NCBI GenBank assembly: GCA_017965475.1
Contig: JAGCPV010000080.1
Location: 1-64,000, forward strand
Length of the DNA stretch: 64,000 nucleotides
Origin: Prevotella sp.
GTDB lineage: Bacteria > Bacteroidota > Bacteroidia > Bacteroidales > Bacteroidaceae
Reading direction: 5' to 3'
The translations under genes and the position numbers were made by a program. The notes beneath the pieces are model-generated. The model worked only from the letters and a program-made list of their open reading frames with translations. It did no database searches and was not told the origin of the DNA. Position 1 is the first letter of the stretch, and each line of letters starts with the position of its first letter. Positions 43,299 to 53,078 of this stretch are shown one piece after another.

Positions 43299-44605
43299 TT
43301 GCGGTCGAGTTTTCCGTTATAGGTACGGGCGATGGAGGCGACCTGCTCATAGAGCTGGGGCACCTTGTAGGACTCCAGACGGGCAGCGATATAACGGGCG
43401 ATGGCTTTCTTGTCGAAGACGGCCCCGTCCTTCATCACGACCAGCAGTTTCACGGCCTTCCCCATGATACGGTGCTCAGTGGAGATACAGATGCAGTCCT
43501 GAACACCCTTGATGGACATCGCCACATCCTCCACTTCCGTAGGAGCCACCTTGTAGCCCCCGACATTGATGACGTCGCTCTCACGTCCACCGATATGCAG
43601 CATGCCCTCCTCGTCAATGGAGCCGTAGTCAGACATATAGACGGTGTTATCATGGAGTACTGTGGCCGTCAGTTCGGGATCGCCGATATAGCCGCTCATC
43701 AGGGTGTCACCCTGACAGGAGATCAATCCCTCGGGGGTGATAAGGACACGCGAGTGGGGCATCGTATGGCCGAGACAGCCAGCGAGACAGCGGCCGTCGT
43801 TGTAGTCGTAGGTGGCGATGATGCCTGTCTCCGTAGAGGCGTAGGTGTTGTAGAGTCTCGTATGGGGCAGTACCTCGCAGAGCTGCAGCATGTCGGCATG
43901 TGACAGTGGGGCACCACCGCTCTCCACGAAGTCTAGTCTGTCGGCCAGTGCCGCGAAGCGCTGGGCGTCGAAGGAGAGCAGGAAACGGATGTTCGCAGGC
44001 ACGAAGAAGGTGGCGTACTTCCCCTCTGCCTTGAAAGCTTCGAAGAAGGCTTCGGCATTCCGAAGTCCGTCGAGGATATGGAGCGTGCCGCCTTGGAGGA
44101 TGATGGGGTAGATCTTGGAGAGGCTACCGATATGGTTCAGCGGCCCATGGATCACGAAGACGAGATCATGTGAAAAACCCTGTCCTGCGATGAGGTTCTC
44201 GGCATCGGCCACGATCGTACGATGACTGATCATCACACCTTTCGACTTGCCCGTCGTACCCGTGGTGTAGAGCACATCGGCAGTTCCCTCTGGGAAACTG
44301 CAGGCTGACAAGCGGGCAGAGATCTCCTCAAACAGGTTCTCTGGTGTCGCCTTCTCCAACGGTGTTGCCACACTGCCAGCCAGATGGATGGCCAGATAGG
44401 TGATGAGGAAGTCGGTGGTCTGCGAAGAGCGGAAAGGGATGACCTTCCCACTGGGGAAGTCTTTGGCCCGCTGCTGCACCTTCTCCCACAGTTGGGCCCA
44501 CGTGAGTGTTTCCACAGGCTCATCACCCAACGGCGAGCCGCAGATGACGGCCGTCTTGTCAGGATAGAGCTGCGCGTCTTGTGCCAGATAGTCCTCTAGT
44601 GTCAT
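43286..44605 (-). CDS. AMP-forming acyl-activating enzyme (ANL superfamily)
   Basis: A 439-residue adenylate-forming enzyme. The P-loop motif is YTTGTTGKSKG, with FVIHGPLNHIGSLSKI, YNTYASTETGI and a C-terminal domain with HIGGRESDVINVGGYKVAP and NGKLDRKHY (catalytic Lys). It is shorter than most acyl-CoA synthetases (500-560 residues), mainly in the N-terminal half. Directly after the ACP gene (TAAATG junction), it probably loads an acyl or aryl acid on that ACP. It is the last gene of the fabG-ketosynthase-ACP-ligase operon. Confidence 0.85.
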   Translation of the reverse strand: MTLEDYLAQDAQLYPDKTAVICGSPLGDEPVETLTWAQLWEKVQQRAKDFPSGKVIPFRSSQTTDFLITYLAIHLAGSVATPLEKATPENLFEEISARLSACSFPEGTADVLYTTGTTGKSKGVMISHRTIVADAENLIAGQGFSHDLVFVIHGPLNHIGSLSKIYPIILQGGTLHILDGLRNAEAFFEAFKAEGKYATFFVPANIRFLLSFDAQRFAALADRLDFVESGGAPLSHADMLQLCEVLPHTRLYNTYASTETGIIATYDYNDGRCLAGCLGHTMPHSRVLITPEGLISCQGDTLMSGYIGDPELTATVLHDNTVYMSDYGSIDEEGMLHIGGRESDVINVGGYKVAPTEVEDVAMSIKGVQDCICISTEHRIMGKAVKLLVVMKDGAVFDKKAIARYIAARLESYKVPQLYEQVASIARTYNGKLDRKHYQ

Positions 44606-44830
44606 TTATTTCTGGTTGAGTTTTGTCTCGACCATAGCGACGATGCTGTCGAGTGTTTTCAGGTTGCGTGGGGTGGCGTCAGTGGCCTCCAGTTTGATGC
44701 CGTACTCATCAGAGAGCAGCATCAGAATGGTGGTGACGCCTAAGGAGTCGAGCTCGCTGAAGAGGAAATCGGAGTCGAAATCCACCAGCGGCAGCGCATC
44801 TTCCAATAGTTGTCTGATTCTTTCTTTCAT
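44606..44830 (-). CDS. Acyl carrier protein
   Basis: A 74-residue protein, acidic and helical. The phosphopantetheine site is FSELDSLGV, with Ser29 in a DSLG in place of the common DSLD. The short size and divergence from housekeeping AcpP (GADSLDTVELVM) indicate a dedicated carrier for this cluster. The gap to the ketosynthase gene is 19 bases; the next gene starts immediately after the stop. Confidence 0.85.
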   Translation of the reverse strand: MKERIRQLLEDALPLVDFDSDFLFSELDSLGVTTILMLLSDEYGIKLEATDATPRNLKTLDSIVAMVETKLNQK

Positions 44831-44849
44831 ATCTTTTGTATCTACCTTC

Positions 44850-46076
44850 TTACTGTTTTAGTTTCCTGATCACCAGCGCACTGTTCGTACCACCGAAGCC
44901 GAAGGAATTGCTCAGTACGGTATTCACCTCCGTATCGATGGTCTTGGTGGCAAGGTTTAGTTTCTCGGAATATTCGTCTGGATTCTCGAAGTTGATATTA
45001 GGAGCCACGAAGTTGTTCTGCATCATTAGGATGGAATAGACGATCTCCGAGGCACCTGCCATCCAGCACTCATGTCCTGTCATCGACTTCGTCGAGCTGA
45101 TGAGGGCACGCTGTCCCTCGAACATCCTGCCCAGGGCGATGGCCTCAAACATATCACCCTGATGCGTTGAGGTGGCGTGGGCATTGATATAGTCGATATC
45201 ATCGCGTTCTACGCCAGCATCTTTCATAGCCCGTGTCATAGCCTTCACGCTACCGTCGTCGCTGGGCTCGGAGATACCGCCGCCATTGCTGGAGAATCCA
45301 TAGCCGATGACTTCGGCGAGGATGTTGGCCCCACGGGCTACGGCATGGTCGTATTCCTCCAGCACGAGTGCTGCGGCACCACCACTGGGAACCAGTCCGT
45401 CGCGATCACGATCGAAGGGACGGCTCGCCTTCGTGGGCTCGTCCATGCGGACAGAGAAGGCATTCAGGGCGTCGAATGATGCCATCGCGTAGTAGTTCAC
45501 CTCCTGAGCACCTCCACAGAGCACCATGCTTTGCAGACCCTGTTTGATAAGCATATAGCCCAGTCCGATGGAGTGGCTGCCACTGGCACAAGCTGCCGAG
45601 ATGGTGAAGTTCACCCCACGCAGGTGGAAGATCGTGCTCAGGTTCATGTTGACTGTCGAGTTCATCGACTGGAAGATATTGCCATAGCCCAGCATCGCCG
45701 AGTCGTGCTTCTCCGCCATGAGTTTGGCTGACTCGATGACGGGTTTGGCTGAGGAGTCATTGCCGAAGATGCAGCCTACCTCGTTCTGACGCAAGTATTC
45801 GTCAGAGACCTGAGCCTGTTCGAAGGCCTGGCGCGAGGCCATATAGGCGTACTGCGCCTCTTCCGACATACCGGCACGGGTGTGACGATCCAACATCTGT
45901 TTGGTGATGACGGGTGTCTCCACGATACCCGTCAGTCCTGAACGGTAGCCGTAGGTCAGACGCTCCTGTTCGATTCCGATACCCGACTTGCCGTTATAAA
46001 GTGATTCCTTAACTGTTTCCCTGTCTGTTCCCAAGCATGACCAAATGCCCATGCCTGTAATCACAACTCGTCTCAT
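44850..46076 (-). CDS. Beta-ketoacyl-ACP synthase (FabF-like)
   Basis: A 408-residue condensing enzyme with the full Cys-His-His set: Cys163 in TISAACASGSHSIGL, His in YINAHATSTHQGDM and His in STKSMTGHECWMAGASE. The opening MRRVVITGMGIWSCLG and end SNSFGFGGTNSALVIR are KAS II-like. It extends the ACP-bound chain by two carbons. It differs from typical FabF in several loop residues, which fits a pathway-specific enzyme. It overlaps fabG by four bases (ATGA). Confidence 0.9.
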   Translation of the reverse strand: MRRVVITGMGIWSCLGTDRETVKESLYNGKSGIGIEQERLTYGYRSGLTGIVETPVITKQMLDRHTRAGMSEEAQYAYMASRQAFEQAQVSDEYLRQNEVGCIFGNDSSAKPVIESAKLMAEKHDSAMLGYGNIFQSMNSTVNMNLSTIFHLRGVNFTISAACASGSHSIGLGYMLIKQGLQSMVLCGGAQEVNYYAMASFDALNAFSVRMDEPTKASRPFDRDRDGLVPSGGAAALVLEEYDHAVARGANILAEVIGYGFSSNGGGISEPSDDGSVKAMTRAMKDAGVERDDIDYINAHATSTHQGDMFEAIALGRMFEGQRALISSTKSMTGHECWMAGASEIVYSILMMQNNFVAPNINFENPDEYSEKLNLATKTIDTEVNTVLSNSFGFGGTNSALVIRKLKQ

Positions 46077-46804
46077 GTGTATAGTCCTCCATTGATATTG
46101 ATGACCTCGCCCGTGATGTAGGCGGCCTCGTCGGAAGCAAGGAAAGCCGCAAGGGCGGCTACTTCCTCAGGCTTGCCGAAGCGTCCCACGGGAATATTCT
46201 TTTTCAGTTCATCCTCAGGCAGTCCCTTTGTCATATCCGTCTCGATGAAGCCAGGAGCAATGGCGTTGACGGTGATGTTACGCGGTCCTACCTCCTGTGC
46301 TAGAGATTTCGTGGCACCAATGATGGCAGCCTTGGCGGCACTGTAGTTGGCCTGTCCGGGCAGACCTTTCACTCCTGAGAGTGAGGCCATGTTGATGATT
46401 CTGCCCCCACGTTTGCGAGGCATCATGTGCTTCAGCAGCTTACGGGTGATGTAGAAATAACCGTTGAGCGTGGTGTCGAGCACACTATGCCATTCCTCAT
46501 CGCTCATCATGAACATCACGTTGTCGCGACGGATGCCGGCATTGTTGACCAGCACACTGAACCAGTCATCGGGATGCTGCTCCTCCCACTGGTCGAGGGC
46601 TGCTTCGATGGCCTGTGGATCGCTGGTGTCGAAGGGCAGGAGCTCTGCCGTGCCACCAGCGGCTGTTATCTCGTCGGCCACTGCTTGAGCCGCCTCCTTG
46701 TTACTCAGGAAGTTGATCACTACGGGCCATCCTGCTGATGCCAGTCGGAGAGCCACTGCCTTCCCAATACCACGGGAAGCACCTGTCACTAATGCATATT
46801 TCAT
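46073..46804 (-). CDS. 3-oxoacyl-ACP reductase (FabG-like SDR)
   Basis: A 243-residue protein, starting at ATG 46804; the frame is open to 46969, but MKYALVTGASRGIG is the usual start. NADPH motif GASRGIG at 8-14, LVNNAGI, catalytic Ser/Tyr/Lys in NMASLSGVKG and NYSAAKAAI. It reduces the 3-oxo group made by the ketosynthase that follows. First gene of the operon, with a good promoter just upstream. The operon lacks a dehydratase and an enoyl reductase. Confidence 0.9.
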   Translation of the reverse strand: MKYALVTGASRGIGKAVALRLASAGWPVVINFLSNKEAAQAVADEITAAGGTAELLPFDTSDPQAIEAALDQWEEQHPDDWFSVLVNNAGIRRDNVMFMMSDEEWHSVLDTTLNGYFYITRKLLKHMMPRKRGGRIINMASLSGVKGLPGQANYSAAKAAIIGATKSLAQEVGPRNITVNAIAPGFIETDMTKGLPEDELKKNIPVGRFGKPEEVAALAAFLASDEAAYITGEVININGGLYT

Positions 46805-46838
46805 TGCTTGAAGGGGGTTCTGATTTGCTAATTTTGTG

Positions 46839-46870
46839 CAAAAGTACGCTTTTTCTGCCACATAGCCAAA
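46839..46870 (-). promoter_or_regulatory. Promoter of the fabG-ketosynthase-ACP-ligase operon
   Basis: On the minus strand TTTG (46870-46867) and TACTTTTG (46846-46839) are 20 bases apart, about 34 bases before the fabG start. Confidence 0.7.
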
Positions 46871-46930
46871 AAAACTGTTGCAAAACTTATTTTTTCTCGG
46901 AAAAAGTGTGGGGTTATCAACTATTTTTCT

Positions 46931-46938
46931 TAACTTTG
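46931..46938 (+). promoter_or_regulatory. Promoter -7 box of the cellobiose phosphorylase gene
   Basis: TAACTTTG, 30 bases before the ATG; the upstream TGTGGGG at 46908-46914 is a poor -33 box. Confidence 0.6.
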
Positions 46939-46968
46939 CCAGAAAATTGCAACTAACTAAAAATATCA

Positions 46969-49410
46969 ATGGAACAACAGAAACGTTACGGTCATTTCGA
47001 CGACCAGCATCGCGAGTATGTCATCACAGACCCGCAGACCCCTTGGCCCTGGATCAATTATCTGGGCAACGAAGACTTCTTCTCACTGATCTCCAACACG
47101 GCTGGCGGCTACAGCTTCTACAAAGACGCCAAGTTCCGTCGTATCACGCGCTACCGCTACAACAATGTGCCTATGGACAATGGTGGCCGCTACTTCTACA
47201 TCAAGGATGGTGACACCATATGGAACCCGGGATGGAAACCTTGTAAGACACCGCTTGACTTCTACGAGTGCCGTCATGGTATGAGCTACACCCGTATCAC
47301 GGGTCGTAAGAATGGTGTGGAGGCCAGCGTACTCTTCTTCGTGCCCCTGAAGAAATGGGCAGAGGTGCAGAAGCTGACGCTCACCAACCAGAGCGCTGAT
47401 ACCAAGACGTTGAAGCTCTTCTCCTTCGAGGAGTGGTGTCTCTGGAATGCCGCTACGGATATGGAGAATTTCCAGCGTAATTTCTCTACTGGTGAGGTGG
47501 AGATCGAAGGAAGTACTATCTATCACAAGACTGAATACCGCGAGCGCCGTAACCACTATGCCTTCTATCATGTGAATGCCCCCATTCAGGGCTTCGATAC
47601 AGACCGCGAGACCTTCGTGGGCCTCTACAACGAGTTTGCCGATCCTCAGGCAGTGATGGAGGGAAAGCCCCGCAATAGTCACGCCCATGGCTGGAGTCCT
47701 ATTGCCTCGCACTATATCGAGGTGACGCTGAAACCGGGTGAATCTCGCGATTTCGTATTCCTGCTGGGATACATCGAGAATGAGCAGGATGAGAAGTTTG
47801 AGGCGCCTCAGGTGATCAACAAGAAGAAGGCTCACGCCTTGATTGCCGAACTCGACACCACGGAGAAGGTGGATAAGGCCTTTGGCGAACTCTGCGAATA
47901 CTGGGATGCCCTCCTTAATATATATAAGGTGAAGACGGGTAACGATAAGTTGGATCGTATGGTGAATATCTGGAACCAGTACCAGTGTATGGTCACCTTC
48001 AACTTCTCGCGCAGTGCCAGCTTCTTTGAGAGTGGTGTAGGCCGTGGTATGGGCTTCCGTGATTCCAATCAGGACCTCGTGGGCTTCGTCCATCAGATCC
48101 CGCCACGTGCCCGTCAGCGTATCATCGATATCGCCTCGACACAGTTCCCCGACGGTGGCTGCTACCATCAGTACCAGCCCCTCACCAAGCGTGGTAACAA
48201 TGACATCGGTGGTGGCTTCAACGACGACCCCTGCTGGCTCATCTTCGGTACGGTGGCTTATATCAAGGAGACGGGTGACTTCTCCATCCTCGACGAGATG
48301 GTGCCCTTCGACAACCAGCCCGGTTCTGAGGTCACTCTCTTCGAACACCTGAAGATCTCGATGGATCATGTCATCAAGAACCTTGGTCCTCACATGTTGC
48401 CGCTTATCGGACGTGCTGACTGGAACGACTGCCTGAATCTCAACTGCTTCTCTTGGGATCCCAACGAGAGTTTCCAGACTACAGAGAACGTCTCTGAAGG
48501 CACGAAGGCAGAGTCGTTGATGATTGCAGGTCTCTTCGTCGTCACTGGTAAGGACTACGTCGCCCTCTGCAAGAAGATCGGCATGGCCGACGAGGCTGCT
48601 CGCATGCAGAAAGCTGTGGATGAGATGATCGAGGCCGTGAAGAAGCACGGCTGGGACGGTGAGTGGTATCTGCGCGCCTATGACTTCTATAGTCGTAAGA
48701 TCGGCTCTAACGAGTGCGACGAGGCCAAGATCTTCATCGAGTCGCAGGGCTGGTGTACGATGGCAGAGATCGGTGCCGAGGACGGTATGGTTGCCAAGAG
48801 TCTCGACTCCTGCAAGAAGTATCTGGAGTGCGAGCATGGTATGGTGCTGAACAATCCCGCCTTCACGAAGTATATCTACGAATATGGTGAGATATCCTCG
48901 TATCCCGAGGGCTACAAGGAGAACGCCGGTATCTTCTGCCATAATAATCCTTGGGTGATCATCGGCGAGTGTATCGCAGGTCGCGGTAATGATGCCTGGA
49001 GCCACTATGCCAAGATCCTGCCCTCGTACGTCGAGGAGAAATACCAGACCCTGCATAAGGTAGAGCCTTACGTAAACTGTCAGATGGTGGCTGGTAAGGA
49101 TGCCTTCAAGCCTGGCGAGGGTAAGAACTCGTGGCTGACGGGTACCGCCGCATGGATGTGGTACACTGTCTCTGAGTTCATCCTCGGCATTAAACCCGAC
49201 TACGACGGTATCCGCATCGATCCCTGTCTGCCTGAGACGGCTACGGATTACACCGTCCAGCGTAAGTTCCGTGAGGCTGACTACGAGATCACCATCCATC
49301 CGAATGGTGCCCAGAAGGGTGTGAAGCAGATCACACTCGACGGACAACCCGTCAGCGGAACAGTTATTCCCTATTCCGCTGGCAAGCATGTCGTAGTTGT
49401 TACGATGTAA
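46969..49410 (+). CDS. Cellobiose phosphorylase (glycoside hydrolase family 94)
   Basis: An 813-residue cytoplasmic enzyme that splits cellobiose with phosphate to glucose 1-phosphate and glucose. The N-terminal beta-sandwich has [20 protein letters not shown] and [20 protein letters not shown]. The catalytic (alpha/alpha)6 barrel has [26 protein letters not shown] and the general-acid Asp in [13 protein letters not shown]. The end [14 protein letters not shown] is typical. There is no signal peptide. It fits use of cellulose- or beta-glucan-derived disaccharides. The gene stands alone, divergent from fabG. Confidence 0.95.
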   Translation: MEQQKRYGHFDDQHREYVITDPQTPWPWINYLGNEDFFSLISNTAGGYSFYKDAKFRRITRYRYNNVPMDNGGRYFYIKDGDTIWNPGWKPCKTPLDFYECRHGMSYTRITGRKNGVEASVLFFVPLKKWAEVQKLTLTNQSADTKTLKLFSFEEWCLWNAATDMENFQRNFSTGEVEIEGSTIYHKTEYRERRNHYAFYHVNAPIQGFDTDRETFVGLYNEFADPQAVMEGKPRNSHAHGWSPIASHYIEVTLKPGESRDFVFLLGYIENEQDEKFEAPQVINKKKAHALIAELDTTEKVDKAFGELCEYWDALLNIYKVKTGNDKLDRMVNIWNQYQCMVTFNFSRSASFFESGVGRGMGFRDSNQDLVGFVHQIPPRARQRIIDIASTQFPDGGCYHQYQPLTKRGNNDIGGGFNDDPCWLIFGTVAYIKETGDFSILDEMVPFDNQPGSEVTLFEHLKISMDHVIKNLGPHMLPLIGRADWNDCLNLNCFSWDPNESFQTTENVSEGTKAESLMIAGLFVVTGKDYVALCKKIGMADEAARMQKAVDEMIEAVKKHGWDGEWYLRAYDFYSRKIGSNECDEAKIFIESQGWCTMAEIGAEDGMVAKSLDSCKKYLECEHGMVLNNPAFTKYIYEYGEISSYPEGYKENAGIFCHNNPWVIIGECIAGRGNDAWSHYAKILPSYVEEKYQTLHKVEPYVNCQMVAGKDAFKPGEGKNSWLTGTAAWMWYTVSEFILGIKPDYDGIRIDPCLPETATDYTVQRKFREADYEITIHPNGAQKGVKQITLDGQPVSGTVIPYSAGKHVVVVTM

Positions 49411-49419
49411 ATTAAAATC

Positions 49420-50127
49420 TTAGATCACTGAGAAGGCCACATCCATCATCTTCGTGAAAGTCAGCTGACGCTCTTCAGCCGTCGTTGCTTCACCGGTGAT
49501 GATGTGGTCAGACACAGTGCAGATGGCCAGGGCCTTATTGCCCGAGCGTGCTGCGTTCATGTAGAGGATGGCAATCTCCATCTCTACGGCCAGCACACCC
49601 ATGTTGATCCATCTCTCGTTGTGCGCGTTCTCTGTATAGAAGGTGTCCGACGTCATCACGTTCCCAACTTGGTAACGATAACCCAGACGGTCGCAGGTCT
49701 CTGCGGCACGGCGCAGCATGCCGAAATCGGCGATGGGCGCAAAGGTGCCGTTCAACTCATACTGGGATGCGTAGTTGGAGTTCGTGCAGGCCCCCATGGC
49801 AATCACCAGATCACCCACGTGCAGGTCTTCCTTCAGGGAGCCTGCCGATCCCACGCGGATAATGTTCTTCACGCCGTAGAAGTTGTAGAGCTCGTAGGTG
49901 TAGATACCGATGGAGGGACCTCCCATGCCGTGCCCCATCACACTGATGCGCTTGCCTTTATAGGTGCCCGTGTAGCCCAGCATACCACGGACGTTATTAA
50001 ACTGGACGGCGCCCTCGAGGAACGTCTCGGCCATGAATTTTGCACGCAGCGGGTCGCCTGCCATGATGACGGTCTCGGCAATCTCGCCAAACTTAGCCCC
50101 GATATGGGGAGTTGGAGTCTTGTTCAT
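49420..50127 (-). CDS. deoD: Purine-nucleoside phosphorylase
   Basis: A 235-residue enzyme of the hexameric DeoD type. HIGAKFGEIAETVIMAGDPL is the phosphate-binding start, GHGMGGPSIGIYTYEL and RVGSAGSL follow, and CTVSDHIITGEATTAEER holds the catalytic Asp. The nucleoside motif reads VLAVEMEIAILY, where the family often has GVEMEAAALY. It salvages purines from nucleosides. The gene lies 18 bases after nadB. Confidence 0.95.
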   Translation of the reverse strand: MNKTPTPHIGAKFGEIAETVIMAGDPLRAKFMAETFLEGAVQFNNVRGMLGYTGTYKGKRISVMGHGMGGPSIGIYTYELYNFYGVKNIIRVGSAGSLKEDLHVGDLVIAMGACTNSNYASQYELNGTFAPIADFGMLRRAAETCDRLGYRYQVGNVMTSDTFYTENAHNERWINMGVLAVEMEIAILYMNAARSGNKALAICTVSDHIITGEATTAEERQLTFTKMMDVAFSVI

Positions 50128-50145
50128 AAGCTTTGTATTTAGGTT

Positions 50146-51732
50146 TTACTTGTCGTAGGCGTGGACAGGGTAGTCAGTGGTGAAGTGGAGACCACGGCAC
50201 TCTTTGCGCTCCAAGGCCCAGCGGGTGATGAGATAACCCACATTGATCATGTTACGCAGTTCGCAGATATCCTTCGAGGCCTTGACGCGCTTGAAGAGAC
50301 GCTCCGTCTCCTCGTAGAGCATGTCGAGACGGTCCCACGCACGATGCAGACGGAGGTCGCTACGTACGATACCCACGTAGTTGGCCATGATCTGGTTCAC
50401 CTCGCGTACACTCTGGGTGATGAGCACCTTCTCCTCGTTGGTCATCGTACCCTCATCATTCCAGGCAGGCACCTTCTCGTTGAAGTCGTAAAGGTCGGCA
50501 TGGGCGATGGAATCCTTGGCGGCGGTGTCAGCATAGACCACTGCCTCGATGAGTGAGTTGGAGGCCAGACGGTTGCCACCATGCAGACCTGTGCAGGAAC
50601 ATTCGCCAAGGGCGTAGAGACGCTCGATGCTGGTCTGTCCGTTGAGATCGACCTTGATGCCGCCACACATATAGTGGGCCGCAGGACGTACGGGGATATA
50701 GTCGGTGGTGATGTCGATGCCGATACTGAGACACTTCTGGTAGATATTGGGGAAGTGATGACGCGTCTCCTCGGGATCCTTATGGGTGACGTCGAGGCAG
50801 ACGTGGTCGATACCGTGGATCTTCATCTCCTTATCGATGGCACGGGCCACGATGTCGCGTGGCGCCAGTGACAGACGCTCGTCGTACTTCTGCATAAACT
50901 CCTCGCCATTGGGCAGTTTCAGGATGCCGCCGTAGCCGCGCATGGCCTCGGTGATGAGGTAAGCGGGGTGGGTCTCCTTGGGATTGTGGAGCACCGTCGG
51001 GTGAAACTGCACGAACTCCATATCAGCCACCGTTCCCTTGGCACGATAGACCATCGCAATGCCGTCGCCAGTGGCGATGACGGGGTTGGAGGTGGTGAGA
51101 TAGACGGCTCCGCAACCGCCTGTGCACATCACCGTGACCTTCGATAGATAGGTATCGACCTTCTGGGTGTCTGGATTGAGCACGTAGGCGCCGTAGCACT
51201 GGATGTTCGGCGAACGACGGGTGACACGTACACCCAGATGGTGCTGGGTGATGATCTCTACAGCGAAGTGGTTCTCCTTGATCTCGATGTTCTGATCACG
51301 GCGCACGGCCTCCATCAGTCCGCGTTGGATCTCGGCACCCGTATCATCGGCATGGTGGAGGATGCGGAACTCGGAGTGTCCGCCCTCACGGTGCAGGTCG
51401 AAGGTGCCGTCTTCCTTCTTGTCGAAGTTCACACCCCAGTTCACGAGCTCACGGATCTGCTCTGGCGCCTTGCGCACCACCTGTTCGACGGCGGCACGGT
51501 CGGAGATATAGTCTCCTGCAATCATCGTATCCTCAATGTGTTTGTCGAAATTGTCGAGTTCCAGGTTCGTCACGGAGGCTACGCCACCCTGCGCAAACGA
51601 GGTATTCGCCTCGTCGAGCGAGGTCTTACAGATCATACAAACCTTACCCTTGTTGGCACGTGCCACCTTGAGGGCGTAGCTCATACCTGCTACGCCGGCT
51701 CCTATCACGAGATAGTCGTACTTGTAAACCAT
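50146..51732 (-). CDS. nadB: L-aspartate oxidase
   Basis: A 528-residue FAD enzyme, counted from ATG 51732 (MVYKYDYLVIGAGVAGMSYA). It oxidises aspartate to iminoaspartate, the first step of NAD synthesis. Motifs: SLDEANTSFAQGGVASV, DLHREGGHSEFRILHHADDT, FVQFHPTVLH and CSCTGLHGGNRLASNSLIEA. The C-terminal helical domain is complete. A longer frame to 51792 would run over the promoter. nadA and nadC are not in the window. Confidence 0.95.
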   Translation of the reverse strand: MVYKYDYLVIGAGVAGMSYALKVARANKGKVCMICKTSLDEANTSFAQGGVASVTNLELDNFDKHIEDTMIAGDYISDRAAVEQVVRKAPEQIRELVNWGVNFDKKEDGTFDLHREGGHSEFRILHHADDTGAEIQRGLMEAVRRDQNIEIKENHFAVEIITQHHLGVRVTRRSPNIQCYGAYVLNPDTQKVDTYLSKVTVMCTGGCGAVYLTTSNPVIATGDGIAMVYRAKGTVADMEFVQFHPTVLHNPKETHPAYLITEAMRGYGGILKLPNGEEFMQKYDERLSLAPRDIVARAIDKEMKIHGIDHVCLDVTHKDPEETRHHFPNIYQKCLSIGIDITTDYIPVRPAAHYMCGGIKVDLNGQTSIERLYALGECSCTGLHGGNRLASNSLIEAVVYADTAAKDSIAHADLYDFNEKVPAWNDEGTMTNEEKVLITQSVREVNQIMANYVGIVRSDLRLHRAWDRLDMLYEETERLFKRVKASKDICELRNMINVGYLITRWALERKECRGLHFTTDYPVHAYDK

Positions 51733-51758
51733 AGTTGCCTTATAATTGTTATTTGGTG

Positions 51759-51766
51759 CAAAGGTA
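51759..51766 (-). promoter_or_regulatory. Promoter -7 box of nadB-deoD
   Basis: TACCTTTG on the minus strand, 26 bases before the nadB start; no clear -33 box. Confidence 0.6.
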
Positions 51767-51785
51767 GTTAATTTTTCGGATAATA

Positions 51786-51817
51786 TTTGCATCCTGACGA
51801 ATTTTTTTGTATCTTTG
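51786..51817 (+). promoter_or_regulatory. Promoter of the dacB-mscS-serB-mutY operon
   Basis: TTTG at 51786-51789 and TATCTTTG at 51810-51817, 20 bases apart. Confidence 0.7.
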
Positions 51818-51842
51818 CGCCGAAACCAAGACTAAGACGACG

Positions 51843-53057
51843 ATGAAGAGATTATGGCTAATGATTCTGTTGATGGCTCCGCTTTCTGTGTTGGCACAGC
51901 AGGTGGTGGTCAGTGGTGTGGTGGTCGATGACAAGACCGGTGCCCCTATTGGGCAAGTGAGTGTTTCCTCTGGTAAGGTGTCTGTGGTGACGAACGAAGA
52001 CGGCGCCTTCACGCTGAAGCTTCAGGCGATGCCTGAGCACGTGCGTATCTCCCATCTTGGTTATAAGACCCGTCAAGTGGGTGTCACACAGGGACAGACG
52101 GAAGGTCTGAAGGTGAGACTGCAGCCGACAACCATCCAGCTTCGCGAGATTATTGTGGTGAACGAGGATCCGCGCGAGTTGGTGGATATCGCCATCAAGA
52201 AGATTCCGGATAACTATAGTCGGGTGCCTGAGCTCCTGAAGGGTTTCTACCGTGAGACGGCCATGAAGCGTAAGCATTATATCTATGTGGCAGAGGGTGT
52301 GGAGGATATGTATAAGACTCCTTATACCCGTGGTACGGCACGCGACAGGGTGGCCATCGTCAAAGGACGTCGTTTGCTGAGTCAGAAGTCTGGCGACACG
52401 TTGGGTGTGAAGGTGATGGGTGGTCCTGTGCAAGCCCTGTTCCTGGATATCGTGAAGAACCGCGATTTCCTCCTGAACAAGGAAGAGTTGGACCTCTATC
52501 AGTTCTCGATGGCGGTGCCGGAATATATCAATGACCGTCCGCAGTATGTGGTGAAGATGGAACCCAGGGGCGTCTCGCTCAACGCCCTCTACCATGGCAA
52601 ACTCTATATCGATATGGACAGGCTTGCCTTCACCCGTATCGAACTCGATCTAGACATGAGTGACAGGGAAAAGGCCACCTATACTATGCTTGTGAAAAAG
52701 CCCATTGGTGTGAGGTTCAGACCCAGGGAGTTGTCGAGTGTCGTGGATTACCGTTATGAGGATGGTGTGACACGCATCAGTTACCTGAGAAATACGTTCC
52801 GTTTCAACTGCGATTGGAAGAAGCGTCTCTTCGCCACCTCGTTTACGGCCACCTGCGAGATGGTGGTGACTGACAGCGAGTCAGATAATGTGCAACCTAT
52901 TGCCAGCCGTGGCTCTTTCGACTCCCGTGATGCGTATTACGACAAGGTGGAGTATTTCTTGGATTCGGCTTATTGGGACAAATATAATATCATAGAACCC
53001 TCGGAATCGTTGGACAAGGCTATCCAGAAGCTGGTATCGACGTACCGCAGGAATTAG
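51843..53057 (+). CDS. Exported protein with a carboxypeptidase-regulatory-like domain
   Basis: A 404-residue protein, counted from ATG 51843 (MKRLWLMILLMAPLSVLAQQ, signal peptide). Residues 20-110 form the CarboxypepD_reg-like beta-sandwich (VVVSGVVVDDKTGAPIGQVS, VVTNEDGAFTLKL, RISHLGYKTRQV). The rest (LVDIAIKKIPDNYSRVPELL, KGFYRETAMKRKHYIYVAEG) is a mixed domain found in many Bacteroidetes cell-envelope proteins of unknown function. It is not a TonB receptor, since no barrel follows. First gene of a five-gene plus-strand run. Confidence 0.75.
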   Translation: MKRLWLMILLMAPLSVLAQQVVVSGVVVDDKTGAPIGQVSVSSGKVSVVTNEDGAFTLKLQAMPEHVRISHLGYKTRQVGVTQGQTEGLKVRLQPTTIQLREIIVVNEDPRELVDIAIKKIPDNYSRVPELLKGFYRETAMKRKHYIYVAEGVEDMYKTPYTRGTARDRVAIVKGRRLLSQKSGDTLGVKVMGGPVQALFLDIVKNRDFLLNKEELDLYQFSMAVPEYINDRPQYVVKMEPRGVSLNALYHGKLYIDMDRLAFTRIELDLDMSDREKATYTMLVKKPIGVRFRPRELSSVVDYRYEDGVTRISYLRNTFRFNCDWKKRLFATSFTATCEMVVTDSESDNVQPIASRGSFDSRDAYYDKVEYFLDSAYWDKYNIIEPSESLDKAIQKLVSTYRRN

Positions 53058-53078
53058 TTTATTGTTTAATAATTGATA

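Noticed and set aside
43890..44600. Small plus-strand frames inside the acyl-activating enzyme gene
   Set aside because: They are antisense shadows; the sense frame has all ANL motifs.
47083..49389. 768-codon open frame antisense to the cellobiose phosphorylase gene
   Set aside because: It is a mirror of a GC-biased coding strand; its translation is rich in His, Leu, Val and Thr with no motif, and the sense gene is certain.
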